A DNA stretch of 64,000 nucleotides from positions 108,217 to 172,216 of the forward strand of contig CAMYJB010000005.1 of NCBI GenBank assembly GCA_947258565.1, written 5' to 3'. The notes under the pieces are model-generated. The model saw nothing but the letters and a program-made list of their open reading frames with translations. It was not told where the DNA came from and did no database searches. This document shows, one piece after another, positions 44,572-53,330 of the stretch (its first letter is position 1; each line of letters starts with the position of its first letter). The translations under genes and the position numbers were made by a program. The stretch comes from an uncultured Woeseiaceae bacterium. GTDB taxonomy: Bacteria; Pseudomonadota; Gammaproteobacteria; Steroidobacterales; Woeseiaceae.

Positions 44572-44997
44572 ATGAAGCGTTATTCGTCAGGACGAAGTGC
44601 GATCAGCACATTTTGCGTCGGGATAGTCGTTGCATGTGCGTTGCAGCTCGTCTCGGCGACCGTCCGTGCGTCGGAGGCATTCGTTGCGGAGCACTACGCT
44701 GCCATGCACGCAAAATACAGCGACCAGGGACTCGTCATCATCGGCGTCAATCTCGACATGGAGCGTGCCGATGCCGAACGGTTCCTGGAAGAATACCCGG
44801 CGGATTTTTCCATCATGTACGACGATAACCAGGAACTTGCGCGCGCCTATGAGGTCGTCGCCATGCCGAGTTCCTACGTGCTCGGTCGGGACGGCGAGGT
44901 GGTGGCGCAGCACATGGGATTCAAAGTCAGGCAACAGGACGAGTATGAAGCGATCATTGTCGAGGCGCTGCGACAACCGGCGAGCAACGATGAATAG
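44572..44997 (+). CDS. Thioredoxin-like (TlpA-type) protein lacking the CxxC active site
   Basis: 141 residues from ATG 44572: a signal peptide (CVGIVVACALQLVSATVRASEA), then the second half of a TlpA/ResA-like fold: QGLVIIGVNLDMERADAERFLEEYPADFSIMYDD and VVAMPSSYVLGRDG with the cis-Pro. The usual FWASWCGPC segment and preceding strands are absent; the mature part contains no Cys. It therefore cannot do ordinary thiol-disulfide exchange. It overlaps the DUF4266 gene by eight bases and so belongs to the DUF4266-DUF3570-apbE operon. An upstream in-frame ATG (44539) is possible but gives a poor signal peptide. Confidence 0.78.
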   Translation: MKRYSSGRSAISTFCVGIVVACALQLVSATVRASEAFVAEHYAAMHAKYSDQGLVIIGVNLDMERADAERFLEEYPADFSIMYDDNQELARAYEVVAMPSSYVLGRDGEVVAQHMGFKVRQQDEYEAIIVEALRQPASNDE

Positions 44998-45217
44998 GAT
45001 CCGCATCGCCACTGCCGGATTCACAGTCCTCGTAGCGCTGGCGAGCGGTTGCTCGTCGATGGGTGTCGAGCCCTGGGAACGTGACATTCTCGCCAGGGAG
45101 GAGATGCAGCTGACCGCGGACCCGGTCGAGGCCGCCATCGACGACCACATCTACTTTAGCAAGGAAGCCTCCAGCGGCGGCCGCGGCTTCGGCGGCGGCG
45201 GCTGCGGGTGCAATTGA
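44990..45217 (+). CDS. DUF4266 small lipoprotein with Cys-tailed Gly-rich C-terminus
   Basis: 75 residues. Lipobox LASGC gives lipid-modified Cys 21; mature part about 55 residues with EPWERDILAREEMQL, then a Gly-rich tail (residues 61-75) ending FGGGGCGCN with Cys 72 and Cys 74. This is the DUF4266 pattern, of unknown function. The Cys-Gly-Cys end could bind metal, be thiol-active or be modified. It sits between the CxxC-less thioredoxin-like gene and the DUF3570 barrel gene, ten bases before the latter. The conserved ERD-LA-E-M core suggests a defined binding role. Confidence 0.85.
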   Translation: MNRIRIATAGFTVLVALASGCSSMGVEPWERDILAREEMQLTADPVEAAIDDHIYFSKEASSGGRGFGGGGCGCN

Positions 45218-45227
45218 GGCCACGAGC

Positions 45228-46541
45228 ATGGCGGATAAGGACCCGAAGTCAGTATCGGCCGCGCTCGCAGCCGCAACGTGTAGCCTGCTCGGCTCCCTGC
45301 CGGCAGCGCCGGTTCAGGCCGAGGAAGAGCCGAACTGGGACTTCAACACGGCGCTCCTGTATTACGGCGAGGACAATGACCGCGTCCAGGATCTGAGCCT
45401 CAATATCCTCGCCAGGCGAGACTATCTCGACGACCGTTTCCTGACGCTGGGCCTCACGATCGACACCCTCACCGGAGCAACGCCAAACGGCGCGATCCGC
45501 CAGAACGTACCGCAGACCTTCACGCGGCCATCCGGCAGCTCGGCCTACACGGTCCCTGCCGGTGAATTACCGCTGGACGATACCTTCAAGGACACGCGCG
45601 CCGCCATCACCGTCGGCTGGGAGCAGCCCCTCGGCAGGCTGTGGAAGACCGGCATCGGCTTCAGCGGTTCGCGGGAGTACGACTACACCCACCTCGGTCT
45701 CAGCGGCAGCCTGTCACGCGATTTCAACAAGCGCAATACGACGGTATCCGCGGGGCTCGCTGTAGCGCACGACATCTGGGACCCGGTCGGCGGGGCGCCG
45801 CTTCCGTTCGCGCCGATGCTCGACGTCGGCGACACCGGCAACAAGACCGGCAGCGACACGAAGAACATCGTCGACGCCGTTGTCGGCATCACCCAGGTAG
45901 TCTCGCGCAGACTGCTCGTGCAGCTCAACTACTCGCTCAGCAACGCGAGCGGCTATCTCACGGACCCCTACAAATTCCTGAGCCTCGTCGACGGCGCAAC
46001 CGGCGACACGATACCGCGAGTACCGGCACCCGGCGCAGAAGGGCCGTCGCACGAATTCCGTTTCGAGAACCGGCCCGACGAACGAACCAAGCACAGCCTC
46101 TATGGCCAGGCCAAGTACTACATGTCCGGCAAGGTCCTCGACGCCTCCTACCGCTACATGACGGATGACTGGGATATCGACTCGCATACCGTGGATCTCC
46201 GGCTGCGCTGGCCGCTCGGCGAATACAGTTACATCGAGCCGCACTTGCGCTTTTACACCCAGTCGGAAGCCGGGTTCTACACGATCAGCCTCGTCGACGG
46301 CGTCGAGTTGCCTGCCCATGCGTCCGCGGACTACCGTCTCGGAAATTTCGATGCGATCACGGCCGGCCTGAAGTACGGCTGGAAGACGAGCAGCGGCAGC
46401 GAGATGAGCCTGCGTGCCGAGATATACCAGCAAAACGGCACGATTCCGGGCGAATTGCTGATCGGCAACCAGGTCGGAAGGGAAACCTACCCGGATCTCG
46501 ACGCGATCATCGTGCAACTCAGTTACCATTTCTCGAGATAG
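45228..46541 (+). CDS. DUF3570 outer-membrane beta-barrel, putative flavinylated protein
   Basis: 437 residues: signal peptide (cleavage after PVQA, residue 31), then alternating amphipathic strands through to the terminal aromatic-type strand IIVQLSYHFSR, typical of an outer-membrane barrel. Residues 79-85 read D-T-L-T-G-A-T (45462-45482), exactly the ApbE FMN-attachment consensus Dxx(S/T)GA(S/T); Thr 82 would carry FMN. The next gene is apbE. DUF3570 has no described function that I can cite; a flavin-bearing barrel in extracytoplasmic electron transfer is my inference. Confidence 0.85.
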   Translation: MADKDPKSVSAALAAATCSLLGSLPAAPVQAEEEPNWDFNTALLYYGEDNDRVQDLSLNILARRDYLDDRFLTLGLTIDTLTGATPNGAIRQNVPQTFTRPSGSSAYTVPAGELPLDDTFKDTRAAITVGWEQPLGRLWKTGIGFSGSREYDYTHLGLSGSLSRDFNKRNTTVSAGLAVAHDIWDPVGGAPLPFAPMLDVGDTGNKTGSDTKNIVDAVVGITQVVSRRLLVQLNYSLSNASGYLTDPYKFLSLVDGATGDTIPRVPAPGAEGPSHEFRFENRPDERTKHSLYGQAKYYMSGKVLDASYRYMTDDWDIDSHTVDLRLRWPLGEYSYIEPHLRFYTQSEAGFYTISLVDGVELPAHASADYRLGNFDAITAGLKYGWKTSSGSEMSLRAEIYQQNGTIPGELLIGNQVGRETYPDLDAIIVQLSYHFSR

Positions 46542-46544
46542 CCG

Positions 46545-47453
46545 TTGGGCATCCCGGATTCGGCGCGGGCGGTCTCGGTCGAGGCCGGGCAGGACTGCCT
46601 CGTGGGGCGGTTCGCTGCGATGGCCAGCCCCTGCGAGATCCTCATCGAGTCCGGAGACCGGGAACTGGCCACCCATCTTACCCGGACCGCCGCCGATGAA
46701 GCCTGGCGCATCGAGGACAAGTTCAGCCGTTACATTCCCGACAATATCGTTGGGCAGATCAATACAGCCAACGGCAGGCCGATCGAGGTCGACGACGAGA
46801 CCGCCTCTCTGCTCGACTTCGCGGCCACGCTTTACGATCTTAGTGATGGCCGTTTCGACATTACGTCCGGCGTACTGCGCGAGGTCTGGACCTTCGACGG
46901 GGGAGACCGCATCCCGGACCCCGAGGCCGTGGACAATGTCGTGCAGCGAGTCGGCTGGAGACGATTGTCGTGGCGGCGTCCCGTGCTCGCACTGCAGCCG
47001 GGGATGCAAATCGACCTGGGCGGGATCGGCAAGGAGTACGCCGTCGATCGCGTCGCAGGAATGCTCAGCGAGGCAATCGCGTGCAGCGTCGTCGTCAATT
47101 TCGGTGGTGACCTTGCCGTGACGCGGCAGCCGCGGCAACGCAGTGTCTGGAGAGTCGGCATCGAGGCGCTCTCTGCCACAGGCGGGAGGGCCGGGACGGT
47201 GCTGGAAATCAGCACCGGTGCCCTCGCAACCAGTGGTGACTCCAGGCGCTTCCTGCGCAAGGGAGGAGTGCGGTACAGCCATATCCTAGATCCGCGGAGC
47301 GGCTGGCCGGTCGAAGGCGCGCCACGATCCGTCACGGTTGCGGCAGATACCTGCACGCAGGCCGGTATGCTGAGCACGCTGGCGATGCTCGAAGGCCATG
47401 CTGCCGAGGCATTTCTCGACGGCGAAGGCGTAATATACTGGTGCCGGCGTTGA
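46545..47453 (+). CDS. apbE: FAD:protein FMN transferase
   Basis: 302 residues of the ApbE family: RFAAMASPCEILIES, GRFDITSGVLREVW, IDLGGIGKEYAVDRVAG, VNFGGDLAVTR, GALATSGDSRRFL and HILDPRSGWPV with the metal-binding region TVAADTCTQAGMLSTLAML. ApbE moves FMN from FAD to Ser/Thr of periplasmic targets. No clear lipoprotein or Sec signal is visible at the N-terminus (TTG start 46545), which is odd for an extracytoplasmic enzyme; part of the N-terminus may differ. It begins three bases after the DUF3570 stop, so DUF3570 is the natural target. Confidence 0.92.
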   Translation: MGIPDSARAVSVEAGQDCLVGRFAAMASPCEILIESGDRELATHLTRTAADEAWRIEDKFSRYIPDNIVGQINTANGRPIEVDDETASLLDFAATLYDLSDGRFDITSGVLREVWTFDGGDRIPDPEAVDNVVQRVGWRRLSWRRPVLALQPGMQIDLGGIGKEYAVDRVAGMLSEAIACSVVVNFGGDLAVTRQPRQRSVWRVGIEALSATGGRAGTVLEISTGALATSGDSRRFLRKGGVRYSHILDPRSGWPVEGAPRSVTVAADTCTQAGMLSTLAMLEGHAAEAFLDGEGVIYWCRR

Positions 47454-47640
47454 CCGGGGTTGCTTACGCTGTGTGCATAATCACTTGAATAATTCACAAT
47501 AATTAACTGTTTTATAACAAGTTATTTTCTTTCAATTGCGGTAATTTATTGCCGTGCAGGGGCGGGAGCAGCAAGCGGTCCCTGCGCAGACTGAGAACTC
47601 CGTCCTTTTCTGATGACGCAAACCGCATAATCATAGGCCG

Positions 47641-48171
47641 ATGTTTGTCGAGCTTCCGCAGAACCTGATCCTGATGACCGTCGGAGCGTTCCTGCTCGGC
47701 TGGATCCTGTCGTCGATCAGCTCGAGGATGGGATCAGTCACCCGAGCCAAGAAACGGGACCCGCGCGATGATCGGATCCGCTCGCTCGAAGCCGAACTGC
47801 GTATCGCTCACAACGAACTGGGGCAGGTGAAGGCAAGTGCCGAGCAGCTCGAACAGGAACTGGAGACGGCTAACGCTGAAATCGAGAAGCGGGACAAGGT
47901 CATCGGCCATCAGCAGCGCCGCGTCGAAGAATTCAAGAAAGACCTGAAGGACTCGGTCCTGAAGACCCGCGAGCTGCGCGCCGAGCTTTCGGAGCGCGCC
48001 GAGGAGAACGTGCGGTCGGAAGTCAAACTGCGAGAGGTTGAGACAGAGCTTTCGGTGGCACAGGCCTCCACGGACATGATCGCCACGGGCGTGCTCGATT
48101 ACTCACTGGCACCCGACGCCGATGACGACGACGATCTCCCGGCAAGCGGAGCGACCAAGGCCGCTACCTGA
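47641..48171 (+). CDS. Membrane-anchored coiled-coil protein
   Basis: 176 residues: an N-terminal membrane helix (about 8-27, ILMTVGAFLLGWILSSI), basic residues, then a long coiled coil (about 45-150, with EAELRIAHNELGQVKASAEQ), and an acidic tail with a run of five Asp. The layout matches the start of the larger coiled-coil protein at 55.8-57.0 kb. Function unknown. The preceding 187 bases (47454-47640) are AT-rich, and probably hold the promoter and the apbE operon end. Confidence 0.72.
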   Translation: MFVELPQNLILMTVGAFLLGWILSSISSRMGSVTRAKKRDPRDDRIRSLEAELRIAHNELGQVKASAEQLEQELETANAEIEKRDKVIGHQQRRVEEFKKDLKDSVLKTRELRAELSERAEENVRSEVKLREVETELSVAQASTDMIATGVLDYSLAPDADDDDDLPASGATKAAT

Positions 48172-48198
48172 GACCGCGCTGCGCTCCAGGACAACTCG

Positions 48199-48903
48199 TC
48201 ACGAATCCCCTGAAGGAACTGCCGCACTCACCGATACGGCGAGGCCGGTCCGGCGCCAGGTAAAGAACACGACGATAAAATACGCCTGCATCACCAGGGA
48301 CGCCACCCACTCGATGCTGTTTTCGAGGGGGTCCGCCGTCTCGTAGGGCAGCAGGGATTTTTGCGCGAGATTCAGGATTCCCAGCGCGAACGGCATCAGA
48401 CACAAGACCAGCATTGCCGTTGCCATGCCGCTCAGTTGACGGTCACCCAGGCCCTTGCTGATACCTCTGAGGGATATGGCCAGGAACAGTTGCGCAAAGC
48501 CAGTGCCGAGAAAGTAGAAATAGATGCCGAAACGCCGCATGAACTCGTAGAAAGGCTCCTTGGTGCCCAGAAATGTGACGTAGACGATCAGGGCAAGTGC
48601 GCCAATAGCGCCGCTCAGGAAAATCGACCAGACGGCGTGACTGTGCCAGCGGGGATCGAGTGCCCGGAGCCACTTGACCGAGAAATACCAGAAGACAGGC
48701 AGCGCGACTGCCATGGCCATCTCGATGGCCTTGAACAGGAAACTCGCGGGTGGGTAACGCCCCGTGCCGCTGATCGACGTGCAGCCGTCCAGGTAGGGGA
48801 TGCAAGGTTGCAGGTAGCCGTGGTCGACCGCGATCAGGTAGGCGACGTGGACGCCGATGAGCGGAACCAGGCCGATGAACAGGGGCAGCCACCGGATGAT
48901 CAT
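48199..48903 (-). CDS. Multi-pass membrane protein, Frag1/DRAM/Sfk1-like
   Basis: About 234 residues from ATG 48903 (MIIRWLPLFIGLVPLIG). Five to six membrane helices. The first loop CIPYLDGCTSISGTGRYPPASFLFKAIEM resembles the conserved region of the Frag1/DRAM/Sfk1 family, whose members are implicated in lipid handling and autophagy in eukaryotes. The frame is open upstream (to 49050) without similarity. Convergent on the coiled-coil gene with 28 bases between. The family call is tentative. Confidence 0.65.
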   Translation of the reverse strand: MIIRWLPLFIGLVPLIGVHVAYLIAVDHGYLQPCIPYLDGCTSISGTGRYPPASFLFKAIEMAMAVALPVFWYFSVKWLRALDPRWHSHAVWSIFLSGAIGALALIVYVTFLGTKEPFYEFMRRFGIYFYFLGTGFAQLFLAISLRGISKGLGDRQLSGMATAMLVLCLMPFALGILNLAQKSLLPYETADPLENSIEWVASLVMQAYFIVVFFTWRRTGLAVSVSAAVPSGDS

Positions 48904-49049
48904 GGGACAAGGATAACGGATGGCGCTAGAATGATCCGCCGTTACCTCCGAATAATGCCAAGAATAATGAGGTCTATGATTCCCAGCGCTAACCGGCGCG
49001 TCCACAGCCAGTTGTCTGACGGTGTACGGCTCGCTGCCGGGCGGGTCCA

Positions 49050-49481
49050 ATGCTGAATCTGAGTTTCATTGGTGCCGGTCTCGTCGCGATCACCGTCGTT
49101 ATCCATGCTCTGGGCACCACGATTCTGGTTCGGTATCTCGCTGACCGGTTCATCGGAGCGGATGGCAACTGGGGGTCGCGGGGCAGACACCTTGCGCTGA
49201 TATTGGCTGCCGTAGTTCTCGTGTTCCTGCACACCGTTGAAATCATGGTATGGGCCGGCGTCTACCAGGCGCTGGTACCGGCAAGCGAACTCGCCAGCTT
49301 TGAGACCGCGGTTTATTTCTCGTTTGTTACGTTTACCACGCTCGGCTACGGCGACATTACGCTCAGTGAGGGCTACCGACTGTTAAGTGGCATACAGGCA
49401 TTGAACGGGATTCTGCTTGTCGGCTGGTCGACAGCGCTGATGTTCGCCGTGGTTCAAAAGACCTGGCAAAGCCAGGACTGA
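49050..49481 (+). CDS. Two-transmembrane ion channel (potassium-channel pore type)
   Basis: 143 residues. Two or three membrane helices around a pore loop with selectivity filter in SFVTFTTLGYGDITL (TxGYGD), the K+ channel signature. No cytoplasmic RCK or ligand domain follows; the chain ends soon after the last helix, so it is a minimal pore-type ion channel of the Ion_trans_2 group. It is divergent from the Frag1-like gene and 50 bases before the AI-2E family transporter. Confidence 0.82.
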   Translation: MLNLSFIGAGLVAITVVIHALGTTILVRYLADRFIGADGNWGSRGRHLALILAAVVLVFLHTVEIMVWAGVYQALVPASELASFETAVYFSFVTFTTLGYGDITLSEGYRLLSGIQALNGILLVGWSTALMFAVVQKTWQSQD

Positions 49482-49530
49482 TAGCGGACAGGATCGGCAG
49501 GCAGCAAATCAATAGAATCAGGAGAAGCTC

Positions 49531-50625
49531 ATGACGAGTGCTGACAGCTCAAGGGTGGATCAGAAGTTCCTTTCGAATGCCATGGCCTCATTCCTGCAGA
49601 TTGGCGCTTTGCTGATCCTGCTCTTGATGTGCCTTACCATCGTGCGGCCGTTCATAAACATCATGGTCTGGGCCCTGATCCTGGCTGTCGCCATATATCC
49701 GCTGCACGTATCGATGACTGCGAGGCTCGGCGGCCGTGAGAAGGCGTCCGCGACCCTCTTCGTTCTGATCGGGCTTGCAATCATCCTGGTACCGACCTGG
49801 ATACTGGGTGAGTCCTCGCTGTCGTCATTGCAGTCTCTTGCGCATAATCTCAAGGACGGTACGTTCAGTGTGCCGGCGCCGAATCCGAGCGTCGCCGACT
49901 GGCCGGTGATCGGCAGCAAGACTTATGAGATCTGGTCGAATGCCGCCAGCAATATCGAGGCGTTTCTCGGCGAGTACCAAACGCAACTGGTGGATCTTGC
50001 GCAGAAGGTTTTCGGTTTCGCGTCGGGCGCTATTGTCGGCGTGCTGCAGTTCGTGCTTTCGACCATCATTGCCGGGGCTTTGCTGCTGCAATCGAGAGGC
50101 GGATACCGGGCAACCCGGGAAATAATGGCGAGCCTGGTCGGCACCGAACGCGGCGTGAAATTCACAGATACCTCGATCCTGACCATCCGCAGCGTGGTCA
50201 AGGGTGTTCTCGGTGTAGCCGTCGTACAGGCACTGTTGTCGGCGGTCGGACTGGTCCTGATCGGTGTACCCGCAGCGGGACTCTGGGCTGGGGCCGTCCT
50301 TGTCCTCGCGATTGTCCAGCTGCCGCCGATCCTGGTGCTGGGTCCGATCGCGTTCTGGGTATTTTCGGTCGCTGAGCCTGTACCGGCCACTATATTCCTC
50401 GTGTATTCGATTATCGTTAGTTTCAGCGACGCATTCCTCAAGCCGATGTTGCTGGGTCGCGGACTGGAAACGCCGATGCTCGTCATTCTGATCGGTGCCA
50501 TTGGTGGGGCGATCGCGATGGGTATCGTCGGCCTCTTCATTGGTGCCGTGATACTGGCCCTCGGATACGAACTCCTGGTCAGGTGGATGACACCGGATGC
50601 ACCTGAGCCAGAAGAAGCCATCTGA
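49531..50625 (+). CDS. AI-2E family transporter
   Basis: 364 residues, about eight membrane helices, matching the AI-2E transporter family (PF01594), with the late conserved segment SDAFLKPMLLGRGLETPMLVILIGAIGG. The family includes autoinducer exporters and Na+/H+ antiporters, so transport substrate cannot be assigned. AGGAGAAG precedes the ATG. Its last 29 bases overlap the following OprM-type lipoprotein gene, so they share a transcript. Confidence 0.88.
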   Translation: MTSADSSRVDQKFLSNAMASFLQIGALLILLLMCLTIVRPFINIMVWALILAVAIYPLHVSMTARLGGREKASATLFVLIGLAIILVPTWILGESSLSSLQSLAHNLKDGTFSVPAPNPSVADWPVIGSKTYEIWSNAASNIEAFLGEYQTQLVDLAQKVFGFASGAIVGVLQFVLSTIIAGALLLQSRGGYRATREIMASLVGTERGVKFTDTSILTIRSVVKGVLGVAVVQALLSAVGLVLIGVPAAGLWAGAVLVLAIVQLPPILVLGPIAFWVFSVAEPVPATIFLVYSIIVSFSDAFLKPMLLGRGLETPMLVILIGAIGGAIAMGIVGLFIGAVILALGYELLVRWMTPDAPEPEEAI

Positions 50626-52174
50626 GTTGCGGGAAAACCCACGTTCAATACTGCTTGCCGCCTCGCTGACGGCGTTTCTCAGCGGGTGCGCCCCGGTGGG
50701 GCCGGACTTCGTCCGCCCCGAGGCACCGGCGAACCCGGAATGGCTGGAGGCCGAGCTCGAGGAATTCGAAACGGACGCAGCGGAACTCGAGGCGTGGTGG
50801 CGCATCCTGGAGGACCCGGTGCTCGATGAGCTGATCGCCACGGCGAAGCAGGAAAACAATAATCTCGAAATCGCGGGGCTCCGGGTCCTGGAGTCGCAGG
50901 CCCGGCTCAATATCGCCATTGGCAGCAAGTACCCGCAGCAGCAGGTCCTCGCAGGCGATATCTCCGCGATCGGCGTCAGCGAAAGCAGTGCAAACACAGA
51001 CACGGCCGATACGCGGTTCACGGAGTTCAATGCGGGCGCCAGCGTCATCTGGGAGATCGACTTCTGGGGACGTTTCCGGCGCGGTATCGAGGCGGCCGAC
51101 GCGGAGCTGCTGGCCTCGATCGCAAGCTTCGACGAGGCGCTGGTTCTAGTGACCGCACAGGTCGCTGACATCTATGCATTGATCCGAGCGACGGAAGAAC
51201 AACTGCGGCTCGCTAAGGACAGCTATACCATCCAGGAGCGCAGCTACCAGATTGCCGAAGTGCTCTACCGCAACGGCTCGAACTCGGAACTGGATGCACT
51301 GCAGGCGAAGACCCAATTGCTGGGCACCGCCGCCGTCATCCCGGACCTCGAGACGACCCTGCGTCAGCTGAAGAATGCGCTGGCCGTCTTGCTCGGCCGC
51401 AACCCCGGCAGTATCGACGGCATGCTGAAGGGCGAGGGCAGGCTGCCGGAAATCCCGGAGTCCATTGCGGTCGGTATCCCCGCTAATCTTCTACGGCAGC
51501 GTCCGGACGTGCGCCGGGCCGAACTGCAGGCCCTCGCCCAGAATGCACTGGTAGGCGTCGCGCAGGCCGATCTTTACCCGAGCTTCACATTGACAGGCAC
51601 CCTCGGTGTCACGGCGACCGAAGGAACATCGTCGACGGAATCCGGAGAGAGCGGAGTCGAGCAATTATTCAGCTCAGGCAGCATCGGCTACTCCATCGGA
51701 CCGACGTTCGTCTGGCCGTTCCTGAATTACGGCCGCATTCGCAATAACGTGAGGGTGCAGGATGCGCGTCTCCAGCAGGCACTCGTCGCCTATCGCGAGA
51801 CCGTCATCCAGGCGTCGCGAGAAGTCGAGGACGCGATCGCGGCGCTCGTCGGCACAAGAGTACAGGACAAGATACTGGCCGAAGGTATTCGTACCGCGAG
51901 GCGGTCCGCCGAACTGTCGCTGCTAAGGTATCAGGAGGGATTCGCTGACTATCAGCGGGTGCTGCAGGCACAGCAGGCCCTGTTTGGGCAACAGCAGCGT
52001 TACGCCGCGAACCGCGGCAACGTAGTTCGCAGCTTCGTCGCGCTGTATCGAGGCCTCGGTGGCGGGTGGCAGAGTTCCGGGCCGATGGACTTCGTCGACG
52101 AGGAGACCCGCGAGGAAATGAACGAGCGGACCAACTGGGGTGACATCCTCGATGACCCGCCGCAGAGACAATGA
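50597..52174 (+). CDS. OprM/NodT-family outer-membrane efflux lipoprotein
   Basis: 525 residues. Lipobox SGC (Cys 31) then APVGPDFVRPEAP, the standard start of NodT-type outer-membrane factors. Two TolC-like repeats follow, with EIDFWGRFRRGIEAADAE, PANLLRQRPDVRRAELQ and ASREVEDAIAAL. It forms the outer-membrane exit duct for the next two genes (HlyD family adaptor and DUF2955 permease). The start overlaps the AI-2E gene by 29 bases. C-terminal extension of about 30 residues (MDFVDEETREEMNERTNW) is acidic and unlike the family core. Confidence 0.92.
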   Translation: MHLSQKKPSELRENPRSILLAASLTAFLSGCAPVGPDFVRPEAPANPEWLEAELEEFETDAAELEAWWRILEDPVLDELIATAKQENNNLEIAGLRVLESQARLNIAIGSKYPQQQVLAGDISAIGVSESSANTDTADTRFTEFNAGASVIWEIDFWGRFRRGIEAADAELLASIASFDEALVLVTAQVADIYALIRATEEQLRLAKDSYTIQERSYQIAEVLYRNGSNSELDALQAKTQLLGTAAVIPDLETTLRQLKNALAVLLGRNPGSIDGMLKGEGRLPEIPESIAVGIPANLLRQRPDVRRAELQALAQNALVGVAQADLYPSFTLTGTLGVTATEGTSSTESGESGVEQLFSSGSIGYSIGPTFVWPFLNYGRIRNNVRVQDARLQQALVAYRETVIQASREVEDAIAALVGTRVQDKILAEGIRTARRSAELSLLRYQEGFADYQRVLQAQQALFGQQQRYAANRGNVVRSFVALYRGLGGGWQSSGPMDFVDEETREEMNERTNWGDILDDPPQRQ

Positions 52175-52183
52175 GTAGCGCTG

Positions 52184-53320
52184 ATGGCTGAAGAAGAAAG
52201 CAAGAGTCAGAAATCGAAACAGGATTCACCGAGGACGGCCGTGGACAAACCCAACGACCCGGTGCGCAAGTGGACGAAGATCATACTGGCGGCCTGCGTC
52301 GTCCTGCTGGTCTACTATGTGATAGCGGACCGTGTAACGCCGTACACGTCGCAGGCGCGTGTCAATGCCCGCGTCGTGCCTGTTGCCGCGGAAGTCTCCG
52401 GCACTGTCACCGAGGTGTCCGTATCGAGTAATCAGTTCGTCGGGGCAGGCGATTTGCTCTTCCAGGTCGATCGTGACCGTTACGAACTGGCCGTCGAGAC
52501 TGCGCAAGCCAATTTGCAGTCAGCGCGGCAGGCGACCGGCGCATCGACCGCCAACATCGATGCGGCACAGGCGCAGGTCGTATCCGCGGAAGCGAACCTC
52601 GTGAGAGCGGAGCAGGATGCGATCCGATTGCGGCGCATAAAGAAAGAAGATCCGGGAGCGATTTCCGACCGTCGCGTGGAAATGGCAGAGGCGTCATACA
52701 CCGCGGCGAAGGCGGCGGTCAGTGCGGCGGAGGCGAATCTCGAGAGTGCGCGCCAGAACCTCGGTGAAACCGGCGAGGCAAACTACCGCATCCTGCAAGC
52801 GCAGGCCGGACTCGACCAGGCGCGTCTGGATCTGCAGCGAACCTCGGTTTTGGCGCCCGATAACGGGGTCGTCACCGACGTACGAGTCGACCGTGGCAAC
52901 TTCGCACAGGCCGGCGCGCCCCTGATGACGTTCCTCGCGTCTCAGGACATCTGGGTACAGGCGGACTTCACCGAGAACAACCTCGGCAATATAAAGGCCG
53001 GTGATCAGGTCGATATCGTCTTCGACGCGCTGCCGGGGAAAGTCGTCAAGGGGACGGTCAGGACGACCGGCTTCGGCGTGAACGTCGACTCGGCACCGCT
53101 CGGCAGCCTCCCCACGATCGATAATGACCGGCAGTGGCTGCGCGATGCGCAGCGCTTTTCCGTACTCATCGACTTCGAACTCCCCGATGCCGAGGATAGG
53201 CAGGGCATCAGGGTCGGCGCGCAGGCGGCGGTAATCGTCTATACCGGCGGCGGATTTCTCTTCAATTCACTCGCCTGGATCAAGATGCGGCTGCTGAGCC
53301 TCGTCACCTTCCTGTTCTGA
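52184..53320 (+). CDS. HlyD/EmrA-family membrane fusion protein
   Basis: 378 residues: a short cytoplasmic tail, one membrane helix (about 33-50, IILAACVVLLVYYVIADRV), a biotinyl-lipoyl domain split by a coiled coil (SGTVTEVSVSSNQFVGAGDLLFQVD ... VLAPDNGVVTDVRVDRGNF), and a beta-barrel part. The coiled coil (about 95-190) would bridge to the OprM duct. It lies ten bases after the duct gene and eleven before the DUF2955 gene. Such a trio exports aromatic acids or drugs, as in AaeAB-like systems. Confidence 0.92.
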   Translation: MAEEESKSQKSKQDSPRTAVDKPNDPVRKWTKIILAACVVLLVYYVIADRVTPYTSQARVNARVVPVAAEVSGTVTEVSVSSNQFVGAGDLLFQVDRDRYELAVETAQANLQSARQATGASTANIDAAQAQVVSAEANLVRAEQDAIRLRRIKKEDPGAISDRRVEMAEASYTAAKAAVSAAEANLESARQNLGETGEANYRILQAQAGLDQARLDLQRTSVLAPDNGVVTDVRVDRGNFAQAGAPLMTFLASQDIWVQADFTENNLGNIKAGDQVDIVFDALPGKVVKGTVRTTGFGVNVDSAPLGSLPTIDNDRQWLRDAQRFSVLIDFELPDAEDRQGIRVGAQAAVIVYTGGGFLFNSLAWIKMRLLSLVTFLF

Positions 53321-53330
53321 GTCGCCGGTA

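Noticed and set aside
45714-47282. 522-codon minus-strand frame opposite DUF3570 and apbE
   Set aside because: Antisense to two genes of one operon; Arg/Asp/Val-rich with no domain.
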